A DNA stretch of 64,000 nt from Asticcacaulis sp. MM231 (GTDB lineage: Bacteria > Pseudomonadota > Alphaproteobacteria > Caulobacterales > Caulobacteraceae), in contig NZ_OZ075110.1 in assembly GCF_964186625.1 (NCBI RefSeq), forward strand, positions 310,001 through 374,000. Reading direction: 5' to 3'. Numbering within the stretch: the first letter of the stretch is position 1; each line of letters starts with the position of its first letter. Below are positions 1 through 8,059 of the stretch, piece by piece. The position numbers were made by a program, and so were the translations under genes. The notes under the pieces were generated by a model. That model was not told the origin of the DNA and ran no database searches. It worked only from the letters and a program-made list of their open reading frames with translations.

Positions 1-143
1 ATCAAAACATGCCCTTGAGTCCCGGTCAGGCCAAGGGCCTCAGCGAGGCTATCCGGCAACGCAACCGCCGGCAACGCGTTGACGAATGCCAGCGCCACCA
101 GACCAATTCGTAAGACAGTTAAACCTACAAAGGCTAGCGACAT
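1..143 (-). CDS. N-terminal part of an exported or membrane protein, cut by the window edge
   Basis: Reading leftwards from the ATG at 143, 47 codons stay open to the window edge. The N-terminus (MSLAFVGLTVLRIGLVALAF) is a strongly hydrophobic stretch like a signal peptide or first membrane helix, followed by a possible ALPAVALP processing region. A GGAG sits about 11 bases upstream of the ATG. Nothing beyond the leader is visible, so no function can be proposed. The start is plausible but not proven. Confidence 0.45.
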   Translation of the reverse strand, partial: MSLAFVGLTVLRIGLVALAFVNALPAVALPDSLAEALGLTGTQGHVL

Positions 144-457
144 GAACAAAACGGCTCCAATGACTTAAGCCACAGATTACCGCACGCGAACAAAGAACTT
201 TTTAAATATTATAGTTAACAAATTGTTTACTATAAAAATAGTGTATAAGTTTCACTTCAACAGTATCCAACCGGCAAAAAATAAGCATATTTACATCTTG
301 CTGCACTCCCCGCGCGCTCAACATCAAAGGTCGCGACGGCAAGGTTACGCATACTGGTGTGGTAAAAAATTAATACCAAACGCCGCCGTCGACATAAAAT
401 CACGACAAAGGCGGCTCAGTGTTAATGATGTTAGGATACAAGCTTTAGGAGTGTGCC
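144..457. other. AT-rich intergenic region between divergent genes
   Basis: This 314-base stretch separates a leftward gene (start 143) from a rightward small gene (start 458). It is clearly AT-richer than the surrounding DNA between about 195 and 255 and holds a near-perfect palindrome at 211-233, described separately. Open frames here look like chance. It most likely carries promoters for one or both flanking genes. Confidence 0.4.
211..233. promoter_or_regulatory. 23-bp near-perfect palindrome, possible operator
   Basis: The arms ATAGTTAACAA (211-221) and TTGTTTACTAT (223-233) are inverted repeats with a single mismatched pair, around one central base. It lies in the AT-rich gap between divergent genes. 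Such symmetry is typical of a dimeric repressor or activator site, but no regulator can be assigned. Confidence 0.35.
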
Positions 458-607
458 ATGCCTTCGGAGAAGACGCCCATCGTCAAGGCTGACGCGACGG
501 GCAAGACCGACGCAAAAAAGGGATCCGCAAAAGAGACGCTCGATCGCTTTCGCGAAAAGATCAAAGACATCCCCGCCAAGGACACCGACCCAAAATCGGA
601 ATCGTAA
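458..607 (+). CDS. small lysine-rich hydrophilic protein, 49 aa
   Basis: ATG at 458 is preceded by AGGAG at 447-451 with ideal spacing of six bases, and the frame runs to TAA at 605. The 49-residue product is highly charged, with Lys, Asp and Glu dominating, and has a predicted amphipathic stretch (ETLDRFREKIKDI, about residues 26-38). It has no signal peptide or membrane segment. The charged helical character resembles small stress-response or partner-binding proteins, but I do not recognise a family. The good ribosome site and the absence of any better overlapping gene support it being real. A GTG-started frame over the same bases (453-641) gives an arginine-rich nonsense product. Confidence 0.5.
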   Translation: MPSEKTPIVKADATGKTDAKKGSAKETLDRFREKIKDIPAKDTDPKSES

Positions 608-739
608 GCCAGCTTCCGCTCGCGGACACTCGACAGGGTAACCTACTCATTGTTTATTTACGTCGCCGCACGCGACGCCCCAGAGTCGATCTAAACCAAA
701 ACTCGCACGCGTTCGTCGGCTACGCAAATATCAAGGACG

Positions 740-1099
740 TTGTCACCCGGGTGGTCAAATCGCGGCGCCGTGTCCTTTTCAGCGACACTGAACCTATTGA
801 AAGTGGACGAACTCACGGTTGATACCTTCAGTGCGACAGTGGTCAGTCGCCTGAAGGCTGAGGGGCTGCTGACCAATTATACCGATGGCATACACACCTT
901 GGCGGGCGACAGCGATCTGACATTTATCGATGTGAAACGGGTAGATGGTTCGCTTATGGCGCATTGGATAAAACTGCAACACAAGTTTGGTAGAACTCTT
1001 TGGAGAGAAGCGAAACCGTTCCCTTCGCATTCGCGAAATTTAATCAAGCTTTCATCCCGATTGAGGGGTGATTTTTTCACGCCGATCTACACTGTTTAG
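740..1099 (+). CDS. possible hypothetical protein or gene remnant
   Basis: An open frame of 119 codons begins at TTG 740. The middle of the product (about residues 12-85, containing LTVDTFSATVVSRLKAEGLL) reads like a normal soluble alpha/beta sequence, while the C-terminal part is less convincing. There is no clear ribosome site and the frame converges on the regulator gene ending at 1096, overlapping it by four bases. It may be a decayed fragment next to mobile DNA. No family recognised. The rest of 608-739 shows nothing notable. Confidence 0.25.
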   Translation: MSPGWSNRGAVSFSATLNLLKVDELTVDTFSATVVSRLKAEGLLTNYTDGIHTLAGDSDLTFIDVKRVDGSLMAHWIKLQHKFGRTLWREAKPFPSHSRNLIKLSSRLRGDFFTPIYTV

Positions 1100-2136
1100 A
1101 TCTGCTTGCTATCAAGCGGTGGCGTTATGCGCAGATTAATTACGCCATGGGTATCAAGAATATAATCGACCCCAGCCGAGTTCATCGCCTCCAAAATCGA
1201 CCTAAGACTTGACAACTTAAAAGTACCGGTAAGTGTGCCATTTGTTGTGAGAATTCGACTAACAGTGGCCTTTGATAGTTGGGACCTTAGTGCAAGGTCT
1301 GCGTAACTCCACCCAAGCGCAGCGCTACCGGCCTTGAGCATCGATCCATTTAAACAGGATAGAGAAGCGGAGTCATCTGCCGTCAGCGTTTTGGCCATCG
1401 TGGTCAGAGGGGCCGCACTGATATAGCCCGACCATCCTGCGAGCTCGCTGTGCTCATAGAACGGACCGCCTTGTACTTTATACGCACGAGTTACGCCATC
1501 CGATCCTGTAACCCGGACCGGCAGGGAAAAAGGTTCCACACTAGCGTTGAGCTTAAAAAGTTCCGCAGCTAGTTCCGCCCGATCCTCCTGAGGCACCACT
1601 TCCAGATACTGTCGCCCCAGCAGTTCCCTGTCAAAAGCTAGCTCATCACGCCCAATATAGTCGGTCAAATTCAGATCGGTGTCCGCCCACCATAGGGCAC
1701 TCAGTTGCCATGTGCGCATGCTTTGCTCAATACGGGTTTGATACTCTTCCAGCCTTTGGAAGGTATAATTGCCTTCAGTTACATCCTTGAGAATGATGAG
1801 ATTAAGTGTCTCGAAGGAGGGGCCTGGAACCTGACGGAAATCTAGATCAATTCTTCGCTCCGCTCCACCTGGCGATCTTACTCTAATTGTCCGGCGGCGT
1901 GGTACGGCTCTCTTGGTAAAAAGAGATAAATCTTGGAAGAAATTAGGGCGGTCATCCGGATGAACGGCGTTAAAAAATGCTGCTCGAACGGCACATTCCG
2001 TATCATCGAAGCCAACAATATTTTTTAAGGATTTGGATCCCTTCCAATTACCACCGTCAAACGGAACAGATATCCAGCCGAGCTGAAAAGTTTCTTCAAA
2101 TAATGATAGTATTTGACTTGAGGATAGAAACGACAT
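1096..2136 (-). CDS. PAS-domain transcriptional regulator with C-terminal helix-turn-helix
   Basis: The 346-residue product has two PAS-like regions, about residues 10-120 (WISVPFDGGNWKG... ending LIILKDVTEGNY) and 125-240 (ALWWADTDLNLTDYIG, then GPFYEHSELAGWSGYIS). A C-terminal XRE-type helix-turn-helix follows at about 270-315 (LGWSYADLALRSQLSKATVS). The likely role is a cytosolic sensor that binds DNA and responds to a small ligand or redox signal. The start at 2136 (MSFLSSSQIL) is chosen because the upstream extension is cysteine-rich and unlike a PAS N-terminus, although no strong ribosome site is visible. An IS630 element begins about 150 bases upstream and may have separated the gene from part of its control region. 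The target is unknown. Confidence 0.7.
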   Translation of the reverse strand: MSFLSSSQILSLFEETFQLGWISVPFDGGNWKGSKSLKNIVGFDDTECAVRAAFFNAVHPDDRPNFFQDLSLFTKRAVPRRRTIRVRSPGGAERRIDLDFRQVPGPSFETLNLIILKDVTEGNYTFQRLEEYQTRIEQSMRTWQLSALWWADTDLNLTDYIGRDELAFDRELLGRQYLEVVPQEDRAELAAELFKLNASVEPFSLPVRVTGSDGVTRAYKVQGGPFYEHSELAGWSGYISAAPLTTMAKTLTADDSASLSCLNGSMLKAGSAALGWSYADLALRSQLSKATVSRILTTNGTLTGTFKLSSLRSILEAMNSAGVDYILDTHGVINLRITPPLDSKQI

Positions 2137-2284
2137 TTTTACTGAACCTGCATATATACAAATTGGCCAACATGCGCCAATCACCTGCCCCCTTAGAAGG
2201 TATTATTTTACTGCATTTAAGCAGTTGCATTCTATACCGCTTCGGAAAGGGTGCGAATAACAGAAAAAAAGCCAAAAATGTAGT

Positions 2285-2303
2285 TAGTGTTGCGGAATCA
2301 ACG
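2285..2303. repeat. left terminal inverted repeat of the IS630-type element
   Basis: TAGTGTTGCGGAATCAACG pairs with the right end at 3405-3423 with 13 of 19 matches, beginning at the TA dinucleotide. Confidence 0.6.
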
Positions 2304-2314
2304 GATGGATTCCC

Positions 2315-3424
2315 TTGATCTTGCAAATATGCGAGTCTGTGTCGATGGACATGGACAAAAGGCTGTTGCTGTCGCCTGAGGCTCGGGTGCGGTTGGAAGG
2401 TTGGGTGGCGGACCGGAACACGCCGCAGAAGCTTGTTTGGCGTGCGCGGATCGTGCTGATGTGGGCGGACGCGGCGAGTTTGGCGTCGATTGTGCGGACG
2501 CTGGGCAAGACCAAGAAGACGGCCTACCGCTGGCGCGATCGTTATCTTGAGCAGGGTGTCGATGGGCTTGGGCGCGACGCGACCCGGCCTGGCCGTAAGA
2601 CGCCGTTGAGCGCCGAAGTCATTGCGCGTGTGGTCGAGATGACGCTGCGACAGAAGCCACCGGCTGCCACGCAATGGAGCGCGCGCACGCTTGCCAAGGC
2701 GGTGGGTCTGAGCCACACCAGCGTACAGCGCATTTGGAGCGCGCATGGGCTCAAGCCCCATTTGACCAAGACGTTCAAACTGTCGAACGACAAGCAGTTC
2801 GTCGAGAAGGTGACGGACGTCGTCGGTCTCTATCTTGATCCGCCGGACCGGGCACTGGTGTTCTCGGTCGATGAGAAGTCACAGATCCAGGCGCTGGACC
2901 GCACCCAACCGGGCCTGCCAATGAAGAAGGGGCGGGCGGGAACGATGACCCACGACTATAAGCGGCATGGCACGACGACACTGTTCGCCGCCCTCGATGT
3001 CGCCACCGGCAGGGTGATCGGCGAATGCATGAAACGTCATCGGCACCAGGAATGGCTCAAATTCCTTCGACTCATCGACCGCAGCACGCCCAAGGGCTTC
3101 GACCTGCACCTGATCGCCGACAACTATGCCACCCATAAGCATCCGGCGGTCAAAGCATGGCTGGCCAAACATCCTCGCTTCCACATGCATTTCACCCCCA
3201 CTTCGGCGTCCTGGCTCAATCAGGTCGAACGCTTTTTCGGCTTGATAACAGGCGATCGCATCCGCTGCGGCGTGTTCAAGAGTGTCGCCGAACTCGAAGG
3301 CGCAATTCAAGACTATCTCGATCATCACAACGCCGATCCAAAGCCCTTCGTTTGGACCAAATCCGCTACAGACATTCTTGAAAAGGTCGCCAGGGGGCGA
3401 CAGGCGTTAAAGTCACAACATTAG
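2315..3424 (+). CDS. IS630-family transposase
   Basis: The product is a DDE transposase of up to 369 residues. The N-terminal half is a helix-turn-helix DNA-binding region (WADAASLASIVRTLGKTKKT, then a second one around LAKAVGLSHTSVQRIW). The catalytic half shows the three acidic residues of the family: Asp in VFSVDEKSQIQ, Asp in LIADNYATHK, and Glu in WLNQVERFFG. A start at one of the methionines MDMDKRLLLS (2348 or 2354) is more typical than 2315. The stop codon lies inside the right terminal repeat. No frameshift is present, so the enzyme is probably functional. Confidence 0.92.
   Translation: MILQICESVSMDMDKRLLLSPEARVRLEGWVADRNTPQKLVWRARIVLMWADAASLASIVRTLGKTKKTAYRWRDRYLEQGVDGLGRDATRPGRKTPLSAEVIARVVEMTLRQKPPAATQWSARTLAKAVGLSHTSVQRIWSAHGLKPHLTKTFKLSNDKQFVEKVTDVVGLYLDPPDRALVFSVDEKSQIQALDRTQPGLPMKKGRAGTMTHDYKRHGTTTLFAALDVATGRVIGECMKRHRHQEWLKFLRLIDRSTPKGFDLHLIADNYATHKHPAVKAWLAKHPRFHMHFTPTSASWLNQVERFFGLITGDRIRCGVFKSVAELEGAIQDYLDHHNADPKPFVWTKSATDILEKVARGRQALKSQH
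3405..3423. repeat. right terminal inverted repeat of the IS630-type element
   Basis: This is the partner of the repeat at 2285-2303. It overlaps the transposase stop codon and is followed directly by further TA-rich sequence. Confidence 0.6.
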
Positions 3425-3815
3425 TATACCAAATTACTCGCTGTCTGATGAGACCCATTTCTAATCTGTAGAAACCGGGTGGTCGATTTTGAGCGCTCAT
3501 CCTTTACGACTATACGGTGCGCTCGGTGTCTTGCTTGTAGATAGCAGTTCTACAACGGAGACATTCGACGAACCGCCGGCAATGTCTGATATCTAGCATC
3601 GCGTTGATGGCCAGTGCCCACGCAGCAGCAGCTGATACGCGCGAACTGGGTGGCGCGATCACCCCGGAATCCGCAGGCACTTGGCTTGACGGAGCTGGCG
3701 GGTCTGGTAGTCGGGGATAGCCGTAGGTCCCATTACTGCTGGTGCAATTATGGCTTTTGCTCCAGATTTGAAGAGTGTCGACCTTTGGGCTCTAGATCTG
3801 CCATCTCAGCCAATC
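3425..3815. other. intergenic region without a convincing gene
   Basis: The 391 bases between the IS630 right end and the toxin stop codon contain only short frames (one of 81 codons at 3614-3859 that runs into the toxin gene on the other strand). I see no signal peptide, domain or ribosome site here. It may be scarred DNA between mobile elements. Confidence 0.4.
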
Positions 3816-4325
3816 TCAAGACCCTGCTGCTCGAAGCAATTCAGCGATGTCAGCGATAGGTCGGAGCAACGTCAGCGGATCGTCATGAGAGGGCACAAAG
3901 CCACGGCGAGCCCAGAAGCTGGCCGCCTCATTGTCAATTGCGTTTACGATTAGCGCCCATCCCCCTAAAAGGTTTGCGGCAACTACACACCTCTGCAAGG
4001 CATGTTTAAGAAGGCCCGTACCAATACCCTGCCCTGACCAACTCTCATCTGTCGCAAGCTGACCAAGCAACAAACATGGAACGGGGTCCTGGGGCTGACC
4101 CGTTCGGATAGCGCGGGGTAGACGTGACGGAACGACGGCTGTTGGCGCCAGACCATAATACCCAACGACCCGACCTGCCTCGTGAACAACCAATACCGCC
4201 GTGAAGCCCTTTGCCTGATTTGAAAGCGCTCTGGTTGTGAGCCATCTATCGAGAGAAGGCTTTCCACACGAAAACAGTGAGACATCGTGCGACTCGCTTA
4301 AGAGCTCCGGGCTAGATAATGCCAA
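3816..4325 (-). CDS. GNAT-family acetyltransferase toxin (TacT-like)
   Basis: The 169-residue product is a GNAT acetyltransferase of the size and architecture of TacT/AtaT-type toxins, which acetylate the amino acid on charged tRNA and stop translation. Visible family marks are the N-terminal CGKPSLDRWLTTRALSNQ, the acetyl-CoA loop QGIGTGLLKHALQR (about 115-128), and the C-terminal ASFWARRGFVPS. The start is TTG at 4325, with a purine-rich GGGAGAG just upstream, inside the end of the antitoxin gene. Only two bases separate it from the antitoxin stop, so the two are co-translated. The acetylation target is inferred from the family. Confidence 0.85.
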   Translation of the reverse strand: MALSSPELLSESHDVSLFSCGKPSLDRWLTTRALSNQAKGFTAVLVVHEAGRVVGYYGLAPTAVVPSRLPRAIRTGQPQDPVPCLLLGQLATDESWSGQGIGTGLLKHALQRCVVAANLLGGWALIVNAIDNEAASFWARRGFVPSHDDPLTLLRPIADIAELLRAAGS

Positions 4326-4327
4326 CG

Positions 4328-4630
4328 TCAGCTCTCGCCCTTACAGGCGGGAGTTTCCCAAGGTGCAGGGCGGCGAAACAAATTGACCATCTCTTCGACG
4401 GGCACCGCAGGGCTAGAAAGAGCCAACGTGAAAGCATCAAAGCCGGCCGCGCTCATGCGTATGGGCATTACCTCCATCAACGCCTCTTCCGCGGCACGAA
4501 CGGCCGCATCGCGAACGAAATCCGTTCGCGATCGCCCCCGCAGCAGCGCAGCTCGGTCAATCATTGCAATGTCTGCGTCCGGCATGCGCATTGAAACCGG
4601 ATGATCTTTGCGCTCATTCATAAGTGCCAT
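4328..4630 (-). CDS. DUF1778/TacA-type antitoxin
   Basis: The 100-residue product begins with a ribbon-helix-helix segment (HPVSMRMPDADIAMIDRAAL, about 7-26, then SRTDFVRDAAVRAAEEAL). It ends with a tail (VEEMVNLFRRPAPWE) that would wrap the toxin, as in TacA-type antitoxins. ATG at 4630 is preferred over an upstream TTG because AAAGGAG lies six bases before it. It is the first gene of a two-gene operon with the GNAT toxin and should autorepress through the imperfect palindrome at 4666-4683. Confidence 0.85.
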   Translation of the reverse strand: MALMNERKDHPVSMRMPDADIAMIDRAALLRGRSRTDFVRDAAVRAAEEALMEVMPIRMSAAGFDAFTLALSSPAVPVEEMVNLFRRPAPWETPACKGES

Positions 4631-5305
4631 GGCTCGCTCCTTTGCAGCCAACCTAACAGATCGTACTGCAATTTACAATACAGACTTCAATGCGCCGATA
4701 CTGCTGAAAAAGTCCAAAATCGCGTCGTCTCTGAAATTTCGCAAATTGAAGGGCATCCCTTTCACCCTATCCACCGCCGACCGTCAGCGATTGTCGGAGA
4801 ATTGACAAACTTTTCTGACGGCGGCAAGCCGCGCATTGATCCGATTGAGCGTGATGTTTGGTTAGGAGCCTTCTTTAAGGCTTAATGCACAGCCTTCCTG
4901 TGGCATGAGAAGACTGTGCGTCAAGCCGTAAGGCCCATGACATCGAAACGGCACACACAGGGTTACGATCATTTTCACACGTCACAACAAATAGACGCAA
5001 GCGCCAAACGGCCTGATGGCGACGCTATCGCGCACGGACCGAGCCTGCATCTGACATGAATTGCAGATCATACATAAAGAGTGCCCCTGAGCGCCCTACC
5101 CAAGCCAATCCTTCATCTCGGGCACAGGCCTCCAGCCGTCGACAACCTAAATCAGAAAGTTTTCCGAACAGTGTGGCGCATTTTTCAGACCAAAAAGCAT
5201 GTAAAAACAAAAAATTAGATGGGGTGGTTGCCGCCCCTCCCAGACGGCATCGCAATGTGCCAAAATAGTGGTGTTATAGGCCACTGAGCGGAAAGGACGG
5301 CAACC
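4631..5305. other. intergenic region between the toxin-antitoxin operon and the IS110 transposase
   Basis: The right 85 bases or so (from about 5220) are probably the left end of the IS110 element. The stretch nearest 4631 holds the antitoxin promoter and operator. The middle (about 4690-5200) has only short frames on both strands with no recognisable domain, and I see no RNA gene. Confidence 0.4.
4666..4683 (-). promoter_or_regulatory. imperfect palindrome upstream of the antitoxin, likely autoregulatory operator
   Basis: CTGTATTGTAAATTGCAG, read on the minus strand, matches its own reverse complement at 12 of 18 positions and lies about 35 bases before the antitoxin start. Type II antitoxins with ribbon-helix-helix domains usually bind such sites. 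Assignment is by position only. Confidence 0.4.
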
Positions 5306-6476
5306 GTGACGAAAGATACAATGATTGGCGTAGATTTGGCAAAGTCTGTTTTTCAACTGCATGGCGCCTCAATGACGGGTGATGTTCGGTTCAAGAAGAA
5401 GCTTTCCAGGGATGGTTTTTTGAAGTTCATGACGGGCAAGGCTCCGGCGGTTGTAGTGATGGAGGCTTGCGGCAGTGCGCATTACTGGGCCCGTGAGATG
5501 GTCCGGCTCGGCCACGAGGTGAGGCTGATCGCACCGCAGTACGTAAAGCCGTTTTTAAAACGTCAGAAAAATGATGCGGCGGACGCTGAGGCCATCGTGA
5601 TCGCGGCACAACGGCCGGAAATGCGCTTCGTCGAGCCGAAGTCCCCAGAGCAGCAAAGCCGGGGCATTTTGTTTCGGGCGCGTGAGCGGCTTGTGCATCA
5701 GCGCACCGAACTGGTCAACGCCGTTAGGGCCTGCCTTTATGAGTACGGCCACGTGGTTCCGCAGGGGATACATCAGATCAACCGGATCGAAGAAATCCTG
5801 AATGAGTCGAACAGTGACTTGCCTGATTTGATGCGCGAAGAATGTCAGGACTTGCTAAAGCAGATCGCTGAAAAAACGGCGCGCATTGATGCACGAACTC
5901 ACAAGATCAAGGCACTGGCTGAAGAAACTGACGTGGCGCGGCGTTTGCAGACCATTCCTGGCGTCGGCCCTTTGACGGCCTTGGCCGTCGAAGCCTTTGC
6001 CCCGCCTATGGAAAGCTTTGAGTGCGGTCGCGACTTCTCAGCTTGGCTCGGCCTTGTCCCACGCCAGTTCTCCTCCGGCGGAAAGGAAAGGCTCGGCAAA
6101 ATTTCCAAGGCCGGACAGTCCGATATCCGCAGGCTACTCATAATCGGCGCGATGTCGCGCCTGAACTGGTTGGGACGTAAGTCGGTTCCAGAGGGGTCTT
6201 GGCTGGCGCGGATGATGGCGCGAAAGCCGCGGATGCTTGTGGCAATCGCCTTGGCAAACAAGATGGCCCGAACAATCTGGGCCTTGCTGACAAAAAATGA
6301 GGAGTATCGAGTTCCGGCCCAGGTGGCGGCATCATGATCCATGTGATGCGAAATCTGCCTGGCGTCGGCTAAGGGAGGGTGAAAGAAGGCGATGACCCGA
6401 ATGGGCGAAAAGATCGAACAGATCTGGATCAGGAAAACCAGTAAAGCTCTATGAGCATCAAGCTCGAAAATTAGAT
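5221..6476 (+). mobile_element. IS110-family element, boundaries tentative
   Basis: One intact transposase gene is flanked by non-coding DNA on both sides. The 10-mer AAAATTAGAT occurs at 5211-5220 and again at 6467-6476, which would bound a 1.26 kb unit of normal IS110 length. As an alternative, weak inward-facing similarity links GGTGGTTGCCGCC near 5223 with the reverse complement of sequence near 6478-6500, so the right end could lie about 25 bases further out. IS110 elements lack classical long terminal repeats, hence the uncertainty. The 3' non-coding region (6338 onward) is where IS1111-subgroup members encode their bridge RNA. Confidence 0.5.
5306..6337 (+). CDS. IS110-family transposase (DEDD recombinase)
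   Basis: The 343-residue protein has an N-terminal RuvC-like domain with the DEDD acidic set: Asp10 in IGVDLAKS, Glu53 in VVMEACGS, and Asp90 and Asp93 in KNDAADAEA. The C-terminal transposase domain contains a helix-hairpin-helix stretch (LQTIPGVGPLTALAV) and the motif FSSGGKERLGKISKAGQSDI, which includes the serine region used by these recombinases. GTG at 5306 is the start, with AAAGGA about eight bases upstream. The frame is intact. Members of this family use an RNA guide transcribed from the element's non-coding end. Whether this copy makes one is not visible directly. Confidence 0.93.
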   Translation: MTKDTMIGVDLAKSVFQLHGASMTGDVRFKKKLSRDGFLKFMTGKAPAVVVMEACGSAHYWAREMVRLGHEVRLIAPQYVKPFLKRQKNDAADAEAIVIAAQRPEMRFVEPKSPEQQSRGILFRARERLVHQRTELVNAVRACLYEYGHVVPQGIHQINRIEEILNESNSDLPDLMREECQDLLKQIAEKTARIDARTHKIKALAEETDVARRLQTIPGVGPLTALAVEAFAPPMESFECGRDFSAWLGLVPRQFSSGGKERLGKISKAGQSDIRRLLIIGAMSRLNWLGRKSVPEGSWLARMMARKPRMLVAIALANKMARTIWALLTKNEEYRVPAQVAAS

Positions 6477-6648
6477 TTGGACCTGGTCCGCAGATCACCA
6501 TACCGGCTAGCGGTTTCTGAAATACCGCACTTAAAGGCCTTACAGAAGACCGCACTCGATCACTCGCAAATTTAGTTCAGATTCTTCTTGCACTACGGAC
6601 GGCAACCACAGAAGAGCACCGATCTGATTCAATCAGATCGGAACACAT
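6338..6648. other. IS110 right non-coding end and flank of the hydroxylase gene
   Basis: The left part (6338 to about 6476-6500) is the IS110 3' non-coding end, with short inverted pairs such as AGCTCTATGAGC followed by a distal AGCTCG that could fold in RNA. The right part holds a palindromic repeat at 6619-6641 immediately downstream of the leftward hydroxylase gene. No protein-coding gene is seen. Confidence 0.4.
6619..6641. repeat. dispersed palindromic repeat, short copy
   Basis: The arms CCGATCTGATT and AATCAGATCGG are perfect inverted repeats around one base. The same core (CCGATCTGATT...ATCAGATCGG) returns at 50153-50195 as a longer hairpin. The copy sits just past the stop codon of the hydroxylase gene (6649), where it may act in transcription termination or mRNA protection. 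Confidence 0.6.
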
Positions 6649-7722
6649 CTAGCCGAAGTGCAGACGACGACGACGTAGCCGCTGGACGACTTCACGTGCC
6701 GTCATACTGGCACTCAAGGGAACGGCGCCATCATAGGCATCGTTCGGAAGCTCCGGCATCGGTTGCGGCGCCTCAACACCCGTCAACACCTTTATCGATT
6801 TAACGACAGGGTGCACGTACGCACCATAGACGCTTTGATATTCAAGATCGACGTCCGCGCCCCGGCCAATACCATATACATAGGCCTCGCCCGTCTTCGC
6901 ACGGCAATAGGTACCAAACATGCGATCCCATATAGCCAGCGCAAAGCCCATATTCTTATCCCAATGCTCGAGTTTCACGCTGTGATGAAGATGGTGCATA
7001 CGCGGGCTTATAAATATCGCTTCCAATGGACCAAAACTGATCGGAAACTGACTATGGCGTAACGGATCCATCACAGCGATCGTGACAATCATGTTCATAT
7101 TGCCAAGCATAATCACCATGTCGGCTACCGAGAAGTCGTAAATATGTTGGCCAAAACCAAACAGGATGCCGACCAGGACGCCACCGATCGTGAGATCAAG
7201 TTTGTCAGCCAAAGGATGCAGGCGCTTGGATGTGAAAGGCGTTAACTGCGTTGCAGAATGGTGCACCTTGTGGATCTCCCACAGGAACGGCACCTTGTGT
7301 TGAAGGTAGTGGGAAAGAAAATTGCTGAAGTCCCAGACCACACAGCTGAGGGCGGAAAACACAATGATCGTGATGACGCCGGCCGTCTGAGCTACATAGC
7401 CCTCGAACACGACACCAAGAATTGCATTCACGCCCCCACTTACCAGAAGCACAAGCGCAATATGCCCCAACAGGACAATAGCCTTGGTGTACTTGCTGAC
7501 GAAGTACATCATAATATCGATATAGCTCGACTTATCGCGCCAAGTGTGGAGGGGAAAGCAGTGCTTTAGAAAACCAAAAAAGCTCAGATCTTTGCGAACC
7601 AGATAATACTGGTAGCCATAGCTGGCGATCGCAGCGGCAAAGAGAAAGCACCATGCGATCGCAAACATCGGCAAGTGCGTCAGTGATATCCCAGATATAT
7701 AGGACTTCAGAAATTCCAGCAT
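6649..7722 (-). CDS. sterol desaturase / fatty acid hydroxylase family membrane protein
   Basis: The 357-residue integral membrane protein has several hydrophobic segments in the N-terminal half and the histidine clusters that bind a di-iron centre: HYLQH, HKVHHSA, and HHLHHS after FISPRM. These enzymes hydroxylate or desaturate lipid chains in the membrane. The substrate cannot be read from sequence. The start at 7722 (MLEFLKSY) has GGAG nine bases upstream and matches the start of the paralogue at 19050. The C-terminus ends in an arginine-rich tail. A palindromic repeat follows the stop. Confidence 0.88.
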   Translation of the reverse strand: MLEFLKSYISGISLTHLPMFAIAWCFLFAAAIASYGYQYYLVRKDLSFFGFLKHCFPLHTWRDKSSYIDIMMYFVSKYTKAIVLLGHIALVLLVSGGVNAILGVVFEGYVAQTAGVITIIVFSALSCVVWDFSNFLSHYLQHKVPFLWEIHKVHHSATQLTPFTSKRLHPLADKLDLTIGGVLVGILFGFGQHIYDFSVADMVIMLGNMNMIVTIAVMDPLRHSQFPISFGPLEAIFISPRMHHLHHSVKLEHWDKNMGFALAIWDRMFGTYCRAKTGEAYVYGIGRGADVDLEYQSVYGAYVHPVVKSIKVLTGVEAPQPMPELPNDAYDGAVPLSASMTAREVVQRLRRRRLHFG

Positions 7723-8059
7723 TCTACCCAGCTCCGTCGAAAATTTTGTCACGACGCATTTATAAATTATTAACAAATTGACTTTCGAAGAATATTGTAA
7801 AATTGGCAAACTGATTCGCTGTGATCGCGAATCATGTTCAAAAAAGTGTTATTTTTGCAACGCACAACCCAGTGGGGAATTCAGCAAGGCGAGGCAGCGC
7901 CCCGCACTGAAACCAAGCAACCTCGCGAGACCCCAAAGCCACACAACCGCCCGCCTGGATCGCACGAAAAGGCCGCCCAGACCTTGCCGGGCGGCACGCA
8001 AAAAACTCAAATGAAAAGCTAAGATGAGCGAAAACGATCGCGAAGCATCGCCCCAAAGA
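7723..8059. other. intergenic region upstream of the hydroxylase gene
   Basis: This 337-base stretch is AT-rich next to 7722 (TTTATAAATTATTAACAA around 7760) and GC-rich further right. It should contain the hydroxylase promoter. The short open frames (for example 7778-8014) are low-complexity and overlap on both strands, so I do not accept them as genes. Confidence 0.35.

Larger units (their letters stand above)
2285..3423 (+). mobile_element. IS630-family insertion sequence, apparently complete
   Basis: The element carries one transposase gene between imperfect terminal inverted repeats. The left end TAGTGTTGCGGAATCAACG (2285-2303) matches the reverse complement of the right end (3405-3423, reading inward TAATGTTGTGACTTTAACG) at 13 of 19 positions. 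Both ends start with TA, as expected for IS630/Tc1-type insertion with TA duplication. The length of about 1.14 kb is normal for the family. The transposase frame is intact, so the copy may be active. Confidence 0.75.

Noticed and set aside
3614..3859. 81-codon plus-strand frame next to the IS630 element
   Set aside because: It runs antisense into the toxin gene, has no domain or ribosome site, and reads like non-coding scar DNA.
4601..4885. 94-codon plus-strand frame after the toxin-antitoxin genes
   Set aside because: It begins antisense to the antitoxin start, and its composition and the lack of a ribosome site argue against a gene.
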